In this document: positions 10,131 through 19,629 of the stretch, one piece after another | Numbering within the stretch: the first letter of the stretch is position 1 | Layout: each line of letters starts with the position of its first letter | DNA from: Flavobacterium sp. 11 | Lineage (GTDB): Bacteria; Bacteroidota; Bacteroidia; Flavobacteriales; Flavobacteriaceae | NCBI RefSeq assembly: GCF_002754315.1 | Contig: NZ_PEFE01000001.1 | Location: 1,860,001 to 1,924,000 of the forward strand | DNA length: 64,000 nt | Direction of reading: 5' to 3' | Notes under the pieces: model-generated | Database searches by the model: none | What the model was told of the DNA's origin: nothing | What the model saw: the letters and a program-made list of their open reading frames with translations, nothing else | Position numbers and translations under genes: made by a program

Positions 10131-11336
10131 TTAGCTTTTTGATTGAGTTGCATTATAAACTGGAATCGCTGCTTTCAAAATTGATACAGCACTAATTAAA
10201 TCTTCTTTCTTTAGCACATAAGCTATTCGAACCTGATTCAATCCCATTCCTGGAGTCGAATAAAACCCTGCAGCTGGAGCTACCATAACGGTTTCACCAT
10301 TCAAATCATAGGTTTCTAAAAGCCATTGTGCAAAATCATCAGCATTATCAACTGGAAGTTGTGCAATGCAATAAAAAGCACCTTTTGGTTTAGACACTAT
10401 AACACCTTCAATTTTATTCAACTCATTTATTAAAGTGTCTCTACGCTCTCTATATTCTGAAATTACTTCATCAAAATAACTTTTTGGAGTATCAAGGGCA
10501 GCTTCACTTGCAATTTGTTCAATAGTAGGAGGGCTTAATCTTGCTTGTGCAAATTTCATAGCGGTCGCCATGACTTCTTTATTTTTAGAAACAATACATC
10601 CTATTCTTGCACCGCACATACTATATCTCTTAGAAACCGAATCAATCATAATAGCGTGTTCCTCAAGTCCGGTAACATTCATTACTGAATAATGGATGTC
10701 ACCATCATAGGTAAACTCACGATATACTTCGTCAGAAATCAAGAATAAATCATGTTTTTTGACCAAAGCTGCCAATTTCATAATTTCTTCTTTCGAATAT
10801 AAATATCCCGTTGGGTTTCCTGGGTTACAAATCAGGATGGCTTTAGTTTTTGGAGTAATCAGTTTTTCAAAATCTTCTATAGCCGGTAAAGCAAAACCTG
10901 TTTCAATAGTCGAAATTACTGGAACAACAGTAACGCCTGAAGCTGTTGAAAATCCATTGTAATTAGCATAAAATGGTTCTGGGATAATGATTTCATCTCC
11001 TTGATCCATAGTGCTTCCCATAGCAAACATAAGTGCTTCTGATCCACCAGTAGTGATAATAATATCTTCAATATTTACCGAAATGCCTTGATTGATATAA
11101 TAGGCAGATAATTTTTTTCTGTAGCTTTCATTTCCAGCAGAATGGCTGTATTCCAGAATAGTTAAATCAATATTTTTAACGGCGTTCATGGCAACTTCAG
11201 GAGTTTTGATATCTGGTTGGCCAATGTTTAAATGGTATACTTTATGTCCTTTTTTCTTCGCTATTTCTGAGTATGGAACTAATTTTCGTATTGGCGATTC
11301 AGGCATTTGTTTGCCTTTGTTTGATATTTTTGGCAT
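10131..11336 (-). CDS. Pyridoxal-phosphate aminotransferase, class I/II
   Basis: A fold-type I aminotransferase of the aspartate aminotransferase subfamily; the amino donor cannot be fixed from sequence. Cofactor-site blocks are in order: TTGGSEALMFAM (phosphate-binding turn), CNPGNPTGYLYS, ISDEVYREFTYDG, and SVSKRYSMCGARIG with the Schiff-base lysine. The Arg that binds the substrate carboxylate is likely in NQVRIAYVL. The frame runs back to a TTG at 11393, but the ATG at 11336 (MPKISNKGKQMPESP) gives 401 residues with a normal N-terminus. It is monocistronic. An 18-bp palindrome sits about 15 bases upstream of the start codon, and the next gene is divergent. Confidence 0.88.
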   Translation of the reverse strand: MPKISNKGKQMPESPIRKLVPYSEIAKKKGHKVYHLNIGQPDIKTPEVAMNAVKNIDLTILEYSHSAGNESYRKKLSAYYINQGISVNIEDIIITTGGSEALMFAMGSTMDQGDEIIIPEPFYANYNGFSTASGVTVVPVISTIETGFALPAIEDFEKLITPKTKAILICNPGNPTGYLYSKEEIMKLAALVKKHDLFLISDEVYREFTYDGDIHYSVMNVTGLEEHAIMIDSVSKRYSMCGARIGCIVSKNKEVMATAMKFAQARLSPPTIEQIASEAALDTPKSYFDEVISEYRERRDTLINELNKIEGVIVSKPKGAFYCIAQLPVDNADDFAQWLLETYDLNGETVMVAPAAGFYSTPGMGLNQVRIAYVLKKEDLISAVSILKAAIPVYNATQSKS

Positions 11337-11350
11337 AGTCTTGATTATTG

Positions 11351-11368
11351 AATTGCAAATTTGCAATT
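11351..11368. promoter_or_regulatory. 18-bp perfect palindrome between divergent genes
   Basis: AATTGCAAATTTGCAATT is its own reverse complement. It lies between the divergent aminotransferase (start 11336) and aspartyl-protease-like (start 11464) genes, where an operator could act on either. Its role is inference; short AT-rich palindromes also arise by chance. Confidence 0.4.
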
Positions 11369-11463
11369 TTTTTTTCGAATTTATTATAATCAATATGCGT
11401 ATATATTGTTAAATCTGCATTTTTGATATGATTTATTTAGTATTTTTATGTAAAAGATTAATA

Positions 11464-12795
11464 ATGAAAAAAAGAATAGTAATAATTCTCATTTACCTGT
11501 TTGCTTGCCCTGTTTTTGCACAACAAGGATTTCAGTTTAAAAAAGACATGAATAAAATTAGTGTCCCTTTTAAATTGATTAATAATTTAGTCTTTGTACC
11601 TATAAAAGTAAATGGAGTAGAATTGAATTTTTTATTGGATACCGGTGTTTCCGAAACGATATTATTTAGTTTAGAAGATAAAAAAGAAGTTCGTTTTTTC
11701 AATGCCGAGAAAATATTGCTGAAAGGATTAGGAAGCCAAGAGGCTGTTGAAGGATTGAAATCCACTAATAATGTCTTAGAGTTTAATGATATGAAGTATA
11801 GTAATCATATGCTCTATATTATTTTGGACCCTGAATTTAATTTATCGTCACATGTAGGGATTCCGGTCAATGGAATTATTGGGTATCATTTTTTTCAAAA
11901 TAATTTAATAGAAGTCAATTACAGGAAAAAGAGAGTTATAGTTTATAAGGACAATGATAAAAACAGAAAAAAAATTGAAAAAAGTTACAAAACAATTCCT
12001 ATCACTGTTGAAAAATCCAAGCCCTATTTAAAAAGCACAATAATTCAGGATAATAAAGAAATTCCTGTAAAGTTATTGATAGATATAGGGAACAGCGATG
12101 CAATATGGTTGTTTCAAGATCGTTCAGAATTGATTAAAGTTCCTGCAAAAAATTTCGAAGACTTTTTAGGAAGAGGTTTTAGTGGTGATGTAAAAGGTAA
12201 AAGAGCCATAATTAAAAAATTTGAGATGGGTGATTTTGAATTTAATAATCCTGTGGTTGCCTTTCCAGATTCGGTATCAATTAGGAATGTAAATATGGTG
12301 CCAGATCGAAAAGGCTCAGTTGGAGGAGAAATTATGAAGCGGTTTACAGTTGTTTTTGATTACCAAAACAGCCAAATGTATTTAAAAAAGAATAGTGATT
12401 ACAGTGCACCTTTCAGCTACAATAAAAGTGGAGTTGAGATTCAACAAAATGGTTTACAGTGGGTTCAGGAAACTGTGCGAATGGAAACGGTTCCTTTGTC
12501 TACAAAATATAATGAGTCCGGTGGTGTTAGAGTATTTATGGATGACTTTAAATATAAATTCCAATTAAAACCTATTTATGAGATTGCCTATGTGAGGCAA
12601 AATTCTCCGGCAGCTAACGCAGGATTACAAAAAGGAGATGTAATCATTTTAATTAATAATAATCCCATTCATAAACTTTCATTGCAAGAAATCAATGCTC
12701 TTTTTAAGGAAGAAGAAGAAAAATGGATTACTTTAGAAGTGGAACGTAAAAGTGAAATCTTAAAATTCAGGTTTCAATTGTATAATATTTTATAG
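11464..12795 (+). CDS. Exported aspartyl-protease-like protein with PDZ domain
   Basis: The signal peptide MKKRIVIILIYLFACPVFAQ leads into a retropepsin-like aspartyl protease fold: the catalytic-type triad FLLDTGVSETI near residue 70 and a second lobe with KLLIDIGNSDAIW, where Ile replaces Thr of the usual DTG. A C-terminal PDZ domain covers about residues 375-443 (VRQNSPAANAGLQKGDVIILINNN). Flavobacterial 'aspartyl protease family protein' genes have this layout; substrates are unknown. The ATG at 11464 is preferred over 11428 because it starts directly at the signal peptide. The altered second DTG means activity is not assured. Confidence 0.85.
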   Translation: MKKRIVIILIYLFACPVFAQQGFQFKKDMNKISVPFKLINNLVFVPIKVNGVELNFLLDTGVSETILFSLEDKKEVRFFNAEKILLKGLGSQEAVEGLKSTNNVLEFNDMKYSNHMLYIILDPEFNLSSHVGIPVNGIIGYHFFQNNLIEVNYRKKRVIVYKDNDKNRKKIEKSYKTIPITVEKSKPYLKSTIIQDNKEIPVKLLIDIGNSDAIWLFQDRSELIKVPAKNFEDFLGRGFSGDVKGKRAIIKKFEMGDFEFNNPVVAFPDSVSIRNVNMVPDRKGSVGGEIMKRFTVVFDYQNSQMYLKKNSDYSAPFSYNKSGVEIQQNGLQWVQETVRMETVPLSTKYNESGGVRVFMDDFKYKFQLKPIYEIAYVRQNSPAANAGLQKGDVIILINNNPIHKLSLQEINALFKEEEEKWITLEVERKSEILKFRFQLYNIL

Positions 12796-12798
12796 ACA

Positions 12799-12835
12799 AA
12801 AAACGCTTTTGGAAATAATATCCAAAAGCGTTTTT
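12799..12835. terminator. Bidirectional terminator
   Basis: A 15-bp stem (AAAAACGCTTTTGGA / TCCAAAAGCGTTTTT) with a 7-base loop lies between convergent genes and has A-run and T-run flanks for both strands. Confidence 0.9.
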
Positions 12836-12856
12836 AATTTATTTTTGATTCTGAAA

Positions 12857-13243
12857 TTAATTAGAAATAACTTCACCTTTAATTTTCAGAGCAACTCTTC
12901 CACCTTCATAGTTTACTGCATTTGACTCAACAGTTATCGTTTTTCTGATTGGTCCTGGAGCCATGTTATATTTCACAGTTATTTTTCCTGTTTTCCCTGG
13001 CATGATTGGTTCATCTGGTTTTGTAGGAACCGTGCAGCCACAAGTAGACAGTACATTAGTGATAATTAATGGAGCATTACCTGTATTTGTAAAGATAAAA
13101 TCACGAGAGCCATTTTCATTCTTAGTAACCTTTCCATAATCAATTGTATTGTCTTTGGCTGCAAATTCAATTTTTGGGCCATTCTGAGCAAAACCGATAC
13201 TGCTGATTAATGCGAATGCGAATAAAGCTATTGTTTTTTTCAT
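12857..13243 (-). CDS. Exported DUF1573 protein
   Basis: The signal peptide MKKTIALFAFALISSIGFAQ precedes one immunoglobulin-like DUF1573 domain. The domain shows the family features: FAAKDNTIDYGKVTKNENGSRDFIFTN, GNAPLIITNVLSTCGCTVP and GKITVKYNMAPGPIRKTITV. The Cys-Gly-Cys in the middle is conserved in this family. At 128 residues it is a single-domain member; function is not known, though these proteins are usually periplasmic or surface-exposed in Bacteroidota. Monocistronic, convergent with the aspartyl-protease-like gene. Confidence 0.9.
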   Translation of the reverse strand: MKKTIALFAFALISSIGFAQNGPKIEFAAKDNTIDYGKVTKNENGSRDFIFTNTGNAPLIITNVLSTCGCTVPTKPDEPIMPGKTGKITVKYNMAPGPIRKTITVESNAVNYEGGRVALKIKGEVISN

Positions 13244-13333
13244 TTTCTTATATTTAAATTCATTTAGTAAATTTACTTTCTTTTAATTAACGTACAAATT
13301 TTTATTTCTCTTTTTATAGTGTACTTAATTATT

Positions 13334-13341
13334 TACTTTTG
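13334..13341 (+). promoter_or_regulatory. Flavobacterial -7 box upstream of valS
   Basis: TACTTTTG matches the TAnnTTTG -7 element. No clear TTG was seen 17-23 bases upstream, so this is a partial promoter match. The leader from here to the valS ATG would be about 115 bases and includes a degenerate intergenic repeat. Confidence 0.4.
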
Positions 13342-13380
13342 TTCCCAATTAGAATTACAAATATCAGACCAAAGTTTTAA

Positions 13381-13450
13381 AGTTTATTTGTTGATTTGGT
13401 TATTTGTTTAACTGAACTAACAAACAATCGAATTTAACGATTAAACGAAT
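13381..13450. repeat. Degenerate low-complexity repeat upstream of valS
   Basis: Units GTTTATTTGTTGA, GGTTATTTGTTTA and AACGATTAAACGAATCC match pieces of the stretches flanking the four-helix-bundle gene at 8689-8755 and 9160-9226. This indicates a dispersed intergenic repeat family rather than local slippage. Confidence 0.5.
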
Positions 13451-13460
13451 CCACAATAAA

Positions 13461-16094
13461 ATGACAATTCCTGCACAATTTGACGCTAAAACCATTGAAA
13501 ATAAGTGGTATGACTACTGGATGAAAAACAATTATTTTCACTCAGAACCAGACCATAGAACACCATATACCATAGTAATTCCTCCGCCTAATGTTACCGG
13601 AGTTTTGCATATGGGACACATGTTGAACAACACCATTCAAGATGTATTAATTAGAAGAGCGCGTCTTAAAGGATTCAACGCTTGCTGGGTTCCGGGAACG
13701 GATCATGCCTCGATAGCTACTGAAGCTAAGGTAGTTGCGAAATTAAAAGCCGAAGGAATTAATAAAAATGATTTAACACGCGAAGAATTTTTGGCTCATG
13801 CTTGGGAATGGACTGATAAATACGGAGGTGTAATTCTTGATCAATTGAAAAAATTAGGGGCTTCTTGTGATTGGGAACGAACCAAGTTTACGATGGACCC
13901 TGATATGTCAGCCTCAGTAATTCGTTCTTTTGTGGATTTATACAACAAAGGCTTGATTTATAGAGGATACCGAATGGTAAACTGGGATCCCGAAGCAAAA
14001 ACTACTTTGTCTGACGAAGAAGTAATTTACGAAGAACAACAAGGAAAATTATATTTCCTAAAATATAAAATCGAAGGAAGTGAAGACTTTCTGACTATTG
14101 CAACCACACGTCCGGAAACTATTTTTGGAGATACCGCGATTTGTATCAATCCAAATGACGAACGTTTTGCTCATTTGAAAGGCAAGAAAGCAATTGTACC
14201 TATTTGCGGAAGAGTAATTCCAATTATCGAAGATGAATATGTTGATATCGAGTTTGGAACTGGTTGTTTGAAAGTGACTCCGGCGCACGATATGAATGAC
14301 AAAGCATTAGGGGAGAAGCACAATCTGGAGATTATTGATATTTTCAATGACGATGCTACTTTGAATAGTTTTGGATTGCAGTATCAAGGACAAGATCGTT
14401 TTGTGGTTCGTGAGGCAATTGCCAAAGAATTAGAAACTATTGGAGCTTTGGCAAAAACAGAAACACACTTGAATAAAGTTGGAACTTCTGAAAGAACGAA
14501 AGCCGTAATCGAACCTCGTTTATCAGACCAATGGTTCTTGAAAATGGAAGATTTGGTAAAACCGGCGATTAAATCTGTTTTGGAAGATGGCGAAATCAAA
14601 TTGCATCCAGCTCGTTTTAATAATACGTATGCACATTGGTTAAATAATATTCGTGATTGGAATATCTCTCGTCAATTATGGTGGGGACAACAAATTCCAG
14701 CTTATTTCTACGGGGACGGAAAAGAAGATTTCGTGGTTGCTGAATCTATCGAAGAAGCTTTAGTTTTAGCTAAAGAAAGAACCAACAACGTACAACTTAC
14801 AACTTCTGACTTGAAACAAGATGTTGATGCATTAGATACTTGGTTTTCTTCTTGGCTATGGCCAATGTCTGTTTTTGGAGGAATTATGGATCCCGAAAGC
14901 GAAGATTTTAAATACTATTATCCAACGAATGATTTAGTTACCGGTCCGGATATTTTATTTTTCTGGGTAGCGAGAATGATTATTGCAGGTTATGAATACA
15001 CAGGAAAAAAACCATTTACAAATGTATATTTGACTGGTTTAGTTCGTGATAAGCAACGTCGGAAAATGTCTAAATCATTAGGGAATTCACCTGATCCTTT
15101 AGATTTGATTGAAAAATTTGGAGCTGATGGAGTTCGTGTAGGATTGCTTTTGAGCGCTTCTGCAGGGAATGACATTATGTTTGATGAGGAATTGTGTAAC
15201 CAAGGAAAAGCGTTTACCAACAAAATTTGGAATGCGTTCAAACTGATAAAAGGTTGGGAAGTTTCGGATACAATTCCGCAACCGGAATCTTCAAAAGTGG
15301 CGATTGAATGGTATGAAGCCAAATTGCAACAAACACTTCTAGAAATCGAAGACAATTTTGAAAAATATAGAATTTCCGATGCTTTAATGGCCATTTACAA
15401 ACTGGTTTGGGACGATTTCTGTTCTTGGTTCCTCGAAATGATAAAACCGGCGTACCAACAGCCAATTGACAGCGTAACTTTGGCGAAAGCCATCGAAATG
15501 CTTGAAAATAATTTGAAATTATTACATCCTTTTATGCCGTTCTTGACAGAGGAAATTTGGCAAATTCTTGCCGAAAGAACTACTGAGGAAGCGTTGATTG
15601 TTTCGACTTGGCCGGAAATGAAACCTTTTAATGCGGGTCTAATTACTGATTTTGAAAATACAATTGAAGTGATATCTGGAATTAGAACGATTCGTAAAGA
15701 CAAGAATATTCCGTTTAAAGATACAATCGAATTGAAAGCGGTAAACAATGATAAAGTGTCTACTTATTTTGATACTGTTATAACTAAATTAGGAAACATA
15801 ACATCATTAGAATATGTTTCGGATAAAGTAGAAGGAGCATTATCTTTCCGTGTAAAATCGAATGAGTATTTCATTCCGATTACAGGAAATATAAACGTTG
15901 AAGAGGAAATTGCAAAACTGACTGCTGAGTTAGTTTATACGCAAGGTTTCTTGAAATCAGTTCAAAATAAACTGGCAAATGAGAAATTTGTGGCTGGTGC
16001 GCCAGAGAAAGTTTTGGCAAACGAAAGACAAAAAGAAGCTGATGCCTTATCTAAAATTGAGACTATCGAACATAGTTTGGCAGGATTGAAATAA
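13461..16094 (+). CDS. valS: Valyl-tRNA synthetase
   Basis: A class Ia synthetase that charges tRNA-Val and edits mischarged Thr. HIGH motif HMGH at residues 50-53 ([15 protein letters not shown]); KMSKS motif at 535-539 ([16 protein letters not shown]). The editing domain has [18 protein letters not shown] tRNA-binding coiled coil forms the last 70 residues ([20 protein letters not shown]). At 877 residues the length is standard. It is transcribed alone and ends at a strong terminator. Confidence 0.97.
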   Translation: MTIPAQFDAKTIENKWYDYWMKNNYFHSEPDHRTPYTIVIPPPNVTGVLHMGHMLNNTIQDVLIRRARLKGFNACWVPGTDHASIATEAKVVAKLKAEGINKNDLTREEFLAHAWEWTDKYGGVILDQLKKLGASCDWERTKFTMDPDMSASVIRSFVDLYNKGLIYRGYRMVNWDPEAKTTLSDEEVIYEEQQGKLYFLKYKIEGSEDFLTIATTRPETIFGDTAICINPNDERFAHLKGKKAIVPICGRVIPIIEDEYVDIEFGTGCLKVTPAHDMNDKALGEKHNLEIIDIFNDDATLNSFGLQYQGQDRFVVREAIAKELETIGALAKTETHLNKVGTSERTKAVIEPRLSDQWFLKMEDLVKPAIKSVLEDGEIKLHPARFNNTYAHWLNNIRDWNISRQLWWGQQIPAYFYGDGKEDFVVAESIEEALVLAKERTNNVQLTTSDLKQDVDALDTWFSSWLWPMSVFGGIMDPESEDFKYYYPTNDLVTGPDILFFWVARMIIAGYEYTGKKPFTNVYLTGLVRDKQRRKMSKSLGNSPDPLDLIEKFGADGVRVGLLLSASAGNDIMFDEELCNQGKAFTNKIWNAFKLIKGWEVSDTIPQPESSKVAIEWYEAKLQQTLLEIEDNFEKYRISDALMAIYKLVWDDFCSWFLEMIKPAYQQPIDSVTLAKAIEMLENNLKLLHPFMPFLTEEIWQILAERTTEEALIVSTWPEMKPFNAGLITDFENTIEVISGIRTIRKDKNIPFKDTIELKAVNNDKVSTYFDTVITKLGNITSLEYVSDKVEGALSFRVKSNEYFIPITGNINVEEEIAKLTAELVYTQGFLKSVQNKLANEKFVAGAPEKVLANERQKEADALSKIETIEHSLAGLK

Positions 16095-16118
16095 GAGTTA
16101 GTTTATTTATAAAATTTA

Positions 16119-16152
16119 AAATCCCATTCGTCTCGGCGAATGGGATTTTTTT
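16119..16152 (+). terminator. Terminator of valS
   Basis: A 12-bp stem (AAATCCCATTCG / CGAATGGGATTT) with a 6-base loop runs into seven T. Confidence 0.9.
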
Positions 16153-16208
16153 GTTGAAAATTAGATAAATAATTCCGATTTCGGAAAAAGCAGAATTCTT
16201 GTGATTTG

Positions 16209-16281
16209 TTGTGATTTGACAATATTTTGTCGATAAACGGCTATTCTATTGTGATTTAAAGAGTATTTTGTCCTTTAAACG
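16209..16281. repeat. Two imperfect direct repeats of about 32 bp
   Basis: Copies at 16209-16239 and 16249-16281 both read TTGTGATTT, then a variable core with TATTTTGTC, then TAAACG. A third TTGTGATTTG lies at 16199. Each copy holds a small internal inverted repeat (GACAATATTTTGTC; TTTAAAG/CTTTAAA). They lie 70-150 bases upstream of the 16354 gene and could be protein-binding sites; this is inference. Confidence 0.5.
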
Positions 16282-16353
16282 ATTTTTATGTACTAAGTAA
16301 AATATTGTTAATATGTTTGTAGTGAGATTTTCAATTAATACTTTAGTATAGAA

Positions 16354-16731
16354 ATGAAAAAAATATATAGTCCAGCTTACAGACAACATTATTTTGAAGG
16401 ATATTCAATTGGTTTGAATCCATTTTTGGAATTTAATTATGCAAAAAGGAATGAAGCTTTTATTGCTGGATTTGATTCTGGGAGATCAGATTATGAACGG
16501 ATGAACGGATGCGTTAGTGATGGAATTCCGGAATGTATTGTAACTAATAAAATTTTGGAAGATTTTCTTCTGTCAGGTTTGCTTGGCTTAAGCATTGACA
16601 CAGATGGTTATACTTCACATCAGATGAATTTAATTGCAAAATGGTATCAAAGTGGTGTAGAAAAATACGAGCCAAATCAAAGTATCGCTCTTTTTGAATT
16701 ACTTGAAAAAAATGGAATTCAAATAAATTAA
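16354..16731 (+). CDS. Small protein with RMF-like N-terminal motif, function unknown
   Basis: Not firmly recognised. The N-terminus (about residues 9-52) has the spacing of the ribosome modulation factor / CrpP-type motif: Y-F-E-G-Y-S-I-G (13-20), N-P-F (22-24), then R-N-E-A-F-I-A-G-F-D-S-G-R-S-D (32-46). The C-terminal 70 residues are helical and unlike anything known to me. At 125 residues it is longer than E. coli RMF (55). No signal peptide or membrane segment. Two direct repeats lie upstream, and the gene stands alone before a bidirectional terminator. A ribosome-binding or stationary-phase role is only a guess. Confidence 0.65.
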   Translation: MKKIYSPAYRQHYFEGYSIGLNPFLEFNYAKRNEAFIAGFDSGRSDYERMNGCVSDGIPECIVTNKILEDFLLSGLLGLSIDTDGYTSHQMNLIAKWYQSGVEKYEPNQSIALFELLEKNGIQIN

Positions 16732-16834
16732 GCTTTTTATGAAATTGCTCGCCGCTTAAATTGGTTACAATTCACAAAATTTCCCTTAGATATAAGTATT
16801 GAACTAATAATGATAGACTCAGAAGGTTTACATT

Positions 16835-16875
16835 AAAAAAATCCATCTCATTTATAACGAGATGGATTTTTTTTT
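16835..16875. terminator. Bidirectional terminator
   Basis: The stem AAAATCCATCTC / GAGATGGATTTT with a 9-base loop has A- and T-runs on either side. It lies between the convergent RMF-like and S9 peptidase genes. Confidence 0.88.
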
Positions 16876-16893
16876 GAACTTACTTAATTATTT

Positions 16894-18798
16894 CTATTTC
16901 TTAGATTTTAGGTATTTATCCAAGAAGAGTAATGTGGTTTTTGTTGTCGCAATTTGGTTTTCCTTTTTTTGAAATCCATGCCCTTCATCTGGATATACTA
17001 CATATTGAACCGGCACTCCATTTTTCTTTACTCCTTCTACAATTTCATCACTTTCTACAGGCAATACCCTTACATCATTAGCCCCTTGGAAAACAAGTAA
17101 TGGTTTGTTTATTTTATCGTAATTGTATAATGGCGATATTTTTTTCAATCGAATACTATCAGCAGTATACGGATCTCCCATTTCGTCATAGAGCGCTTTG
17201 CGGAATGATTCCCAATAAGGAGGAATACTTTTTAATGTTCTGGGCCAATTTGCAACGCCAAATAAATCGATACCTACTTTAAATTCTTCGGGATGAAATG
17301 CTAATGCGCCTAAAACCATGCATCCGCCATAACTTCCGCCGTAAATACCAATAGCATTCGGGTCAATATAATCCTGTTCTGTCAGCCATTTTTTGCCCCA
17401 AATACAGTCTTTTAAATCTCCGTTACTATGATCTTTATTATCCATTTTGTAAAATGTTTTACCATAGCCACTGCTGCCGCGATTGTTTACGGCCAAAACC
17501 GCATATCCTTTATTAACCAGATATTGTATGGTGTTTGAATATCCAATGCGACTTTGCCCGCCGGGTCCGCCGTGTACCCAGATTAATGCTGGAACTTTAT
17601 TGTTTTTAGAAGCTTGTAAAGGCTTATAATAAATAGCTGGTATTTCTTTGCCATCAAAAGATTTGAAACGAATCACTTCGGCTTTTGCAAGATCGTCTTG
17701 ATTGATTTTTTTACTTAGAGTGGAAGTCAGTTGTTTTAGTTTTTTGGAAGTAATATCATAAAGATATAAGTTTGGAGAGCTGGTACTGCTTCCTACAGTC
17801 AGCAATAATTTATTTTCACTATTGGAAATGATTACATTTATTACATCACCATCGTCAAAGTCAGGTAGCTTTAGCGGTTTTCCGGTTGCATGTTCAAAAA
17901 GGAGTACTTTGTTTTTCCCGTCATTGTTCACAAAAACAATATGGTATTTTTCTTTTTCGCTTAAAGACATATACATTACATCCCACTTATCTTTGAAAAT
18001 TTCTTCTGATTTTCCGGTATTGATATTGTATTTGAGTAACGAACTGAATTCTTTATCTTCATTACTGGTATAATAAAAAATGCTGTCATTTTTTTCAAAA
18101 GCCATTGGACTCCAATTTGCTTCTTTGTCGTTACTGAGACGTTTAGTTGTTTTAGTTTTACTATCGTATAAATACATTTCGTTTTTATCCGTAGTGATTT
18201 CTTTGGTAAGTGCTATATAACGTTCCGTTTTACTAATTACTGATGGGGTTAAACCGGATTCATTTTGGTATAAAATGGTAGGTTTCCAAGTTAGAGTGTC
18301 TAATTTTAAAATATCAAAATACTTTACATCTCGCTTGTTACTGTTTATGTACATGTTTTTTTTGTCTTGGCTCCAGCCATTGAAACTATTGGCGCTATTT
18401 GCCCAAGGAGTGATGTCTTTTGGAGTATTACTTTTACGATCCATTAGGAATAAATGAGAATTTTCATTCCCTCCTTCATCAGCCGAATAAATGAATTTAG
18501 AACTTCCCGGTAAATAATCTACAGTATAAATACTTTCTTTAGTAGATTTTGTCAATGCTATAGCGGTAGTATCTGCGAGAGATAACTCATACGCATTGTA
18601 GATTCCAGTTGTGTTATTGTTTATTAGAATTTTTGTTTCATCGTTATTGAATCCTGAAGCACTTATCGATTTGGTATTGTAAAAATCTTCCAAGTCATAT
18701 TGTTCAGGCAAACGTGCTTCTTCCTTTTTTTTCTCATCCTTACATGATGAAAGTATCATGATTAATAAAGCCCCAAATAAAATAGATGTTTTTTTCAT
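16894..18798 (-). CDS. Prolyl-oligopeptidase-family (S9) peptidase, lipoprotein
   Basis: A periplasmic or outer-membrane lipoprotein peptidase of the S9 family (dipeptidyl/acylaminoacyl peptidase type). The signal ends in a lipobox (LLIMILSSC). The middle is a beta-propeller of WD-like strands, and the C-terminal third is an alpha/beta-hydrolase. The catalytic triad can be read: Ser489 in GGSYGG, Asp575 in GANDVRV, His607 in DEGHGF. An oxyanion-type HGGPGG is upstream of the nucleophile. At 634 residues the length is normal. Monocistronic. A TATATTTG -7 box lies about 45 bases upstream of the start. Confidence 0.93.
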   Translation of the reverse strand: MKKTSILFGALLIMILSSCKDEKKKEEARLPEQYDLEDFYNTKSISASGFNNDETKILINNNTTGIYNAYELSLADTTAIALTKSTKESIYTVDYLPGSSKFIYSADEGGNENSHLFLMDRKSNTPKDITPWANSANSFNGWSQDKKNMYINSNKRDVKYFDILKLDTLTWKPTILYQNESGLTPSVISKTERYIALTKEITTDKNEMYLYDSKTKTTKRLSNDKEANWSPMAFEKNDSIFYYTSNEDKEFSSLLKYNINTGKSEEIFKDKWDVMYMSLSEKEKYHIVFVNNDGKNKVLLFEHATGKPLKLPDFDDGDVINVIISNSENKLLLTVGSSTSSPNLYLYDITSKKLKQLTSTLSKKINQDDLAKAEVIRFKSFDGKEIPAIYYKPLQASKNNKVPALIWVHGGPGGQSRIGYSNTIQYLVNKGYAVLAVNNRGSSGYGKTFYKMDNKDHSNGDLKDCIWGKKWLTEQDYIDPNAIGIYGGSYGGCMVLGALAFHPEEFKVGIDLFGVANWPRTLKSIPPYWESFRKALYDEMGDPYTADSIRLKKISPLYNYDKINKPLLVFQGANDVRVLPVESDEIVEGVKKNGVPVQYVVYPDEGHGFQKKENQIATTKTTLLFLDKYLKSKK

Positions 18799-18840
18799 AA
18801 TTTAAAATTTGTTAAGTCATTATATATCAATTGTTACCAT

Positions 18841-18848
18841 CAAATATA
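18841..18848 (-). promoter_or_regulatory. -7 box of the S9 peptidase gene
   Basis: On the minus strand this reads TATATTTG, a full match to TAnnTTTG, 43 bases before the start codon. A TTG -33 element was not clear. Confidence 0.45.
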
Positions 18849-18877
18849 TGAAAAAAATAACGCTTTGATGAAAAATA

Positions 18878-18909
18878 GAAAACCCCGTCTATTTCTAAAC
18901 GAGGTTTTT
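18878..18909 (-). terminator. Terminator of the receptor/PepSY pair
   Basis: A stem with one mismatch (AAAACCCCGT / ACGAGGTTTT) lies just past the 18934 stop. On the minus strand the 3' arm runs into TTTTC. Confidence 0.65.
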
Positions 18910-18933
18910 GAATTTTATGTGTTAAATTGGATT

Positions 18934-19482
18934 TTATCCCAATAAAAACAGAAAAATCAATGGAAAAATTACTCCGGCTACTGCGAGTTTCCAACCTCTG
19001 TTTTTCCAACTGAATTTCCCGGCTTTGATCATTATTGTTCCTGTCAAAGCGATGATGATTAAACTGATGGCAAAAATATCAGAATAATAAATCCAGAAAT
19101 TAGATGTGTTTTTATGCAATTTCATCGATTGACTGATTATTGGTGTTTTTACAAAAGAGATGATTTCTCCTTTTCCGGTTTTCATATCAATTTCGACATC
19201 GTGGTTTTCAAAAGAAATTTTAAATTCTCCTTTTTTCACTGTGTGACGTCTCATTTTGTCATCGATGCCCAGTTGTTTACCTAAATCTTCAGAAAATTTT
19301 TCGTTGATTTCACTTTCCTCCGGCAATTTCACTTCAATCGCTTTTGTTTCAGTAGTATATTTTTCTGGATGCCAAGCATCTCTATGGTTCATCAAAAGCC
19401 CAGAGAAGGCAAATGATACAATAAGTCCAATATAAAAATAGCCTAAATCACGGTGCAAATTTCTGAATTTTATTTTTTTCAT
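18934..19482 (-). CDS. PepSY-associated membrane protein
   Basis: A small inner-membrane protein of the PepSY_TM type. Four hydrophobic segments: about residues 14-30 (FYIGLIVSFAFSGLLMNH), 128-150, and two at the C-terminus (KLAVAGVIFPLIFLFLLG). A periplasmic PepSY-like stretch lies between the first two (ISFENHDVEIDMKTGKGEII). His10, His33 and the periplasmic MKLHKN could bind heme in related proteins; this is inference. It lies 147 bases after the TonB receptor on the same strand. PepSY proteins next to siderophore receptors are thought to help reduce or release imported iron. Confidence 0.85.
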   Translation of the reverse strand: MKKIKFRNLHRDLGYFYIGLIVSFAFSGLLMNHRDAWHPEKYTTETKAIEVKLPEESEINEKFSEDLGKQLGIDDKMRRHTVKKGEFKISFENHDVEIDMKTGKGEIISFVKTPIISQSMKLHKNTSNFWIYYSDIFAISLIIIALTGTIMIKAGKFSWKNRGWKLAVAGVIFPLIFLFLLG

Positions 19483-19629
19483 AATTTTTAATTTAATGAG
19501 GGAATCGTATTTTTATTCTTTTGCAAGCACAATTTTTTAGTTCGTTAAAATAACAAAAACTTTTTCTGCTTTTCAAAAAAATGAAATTGGCAGAAAAAGT
19601 TTTGGATGAAGTAAAACCCAAGTTTGGTT

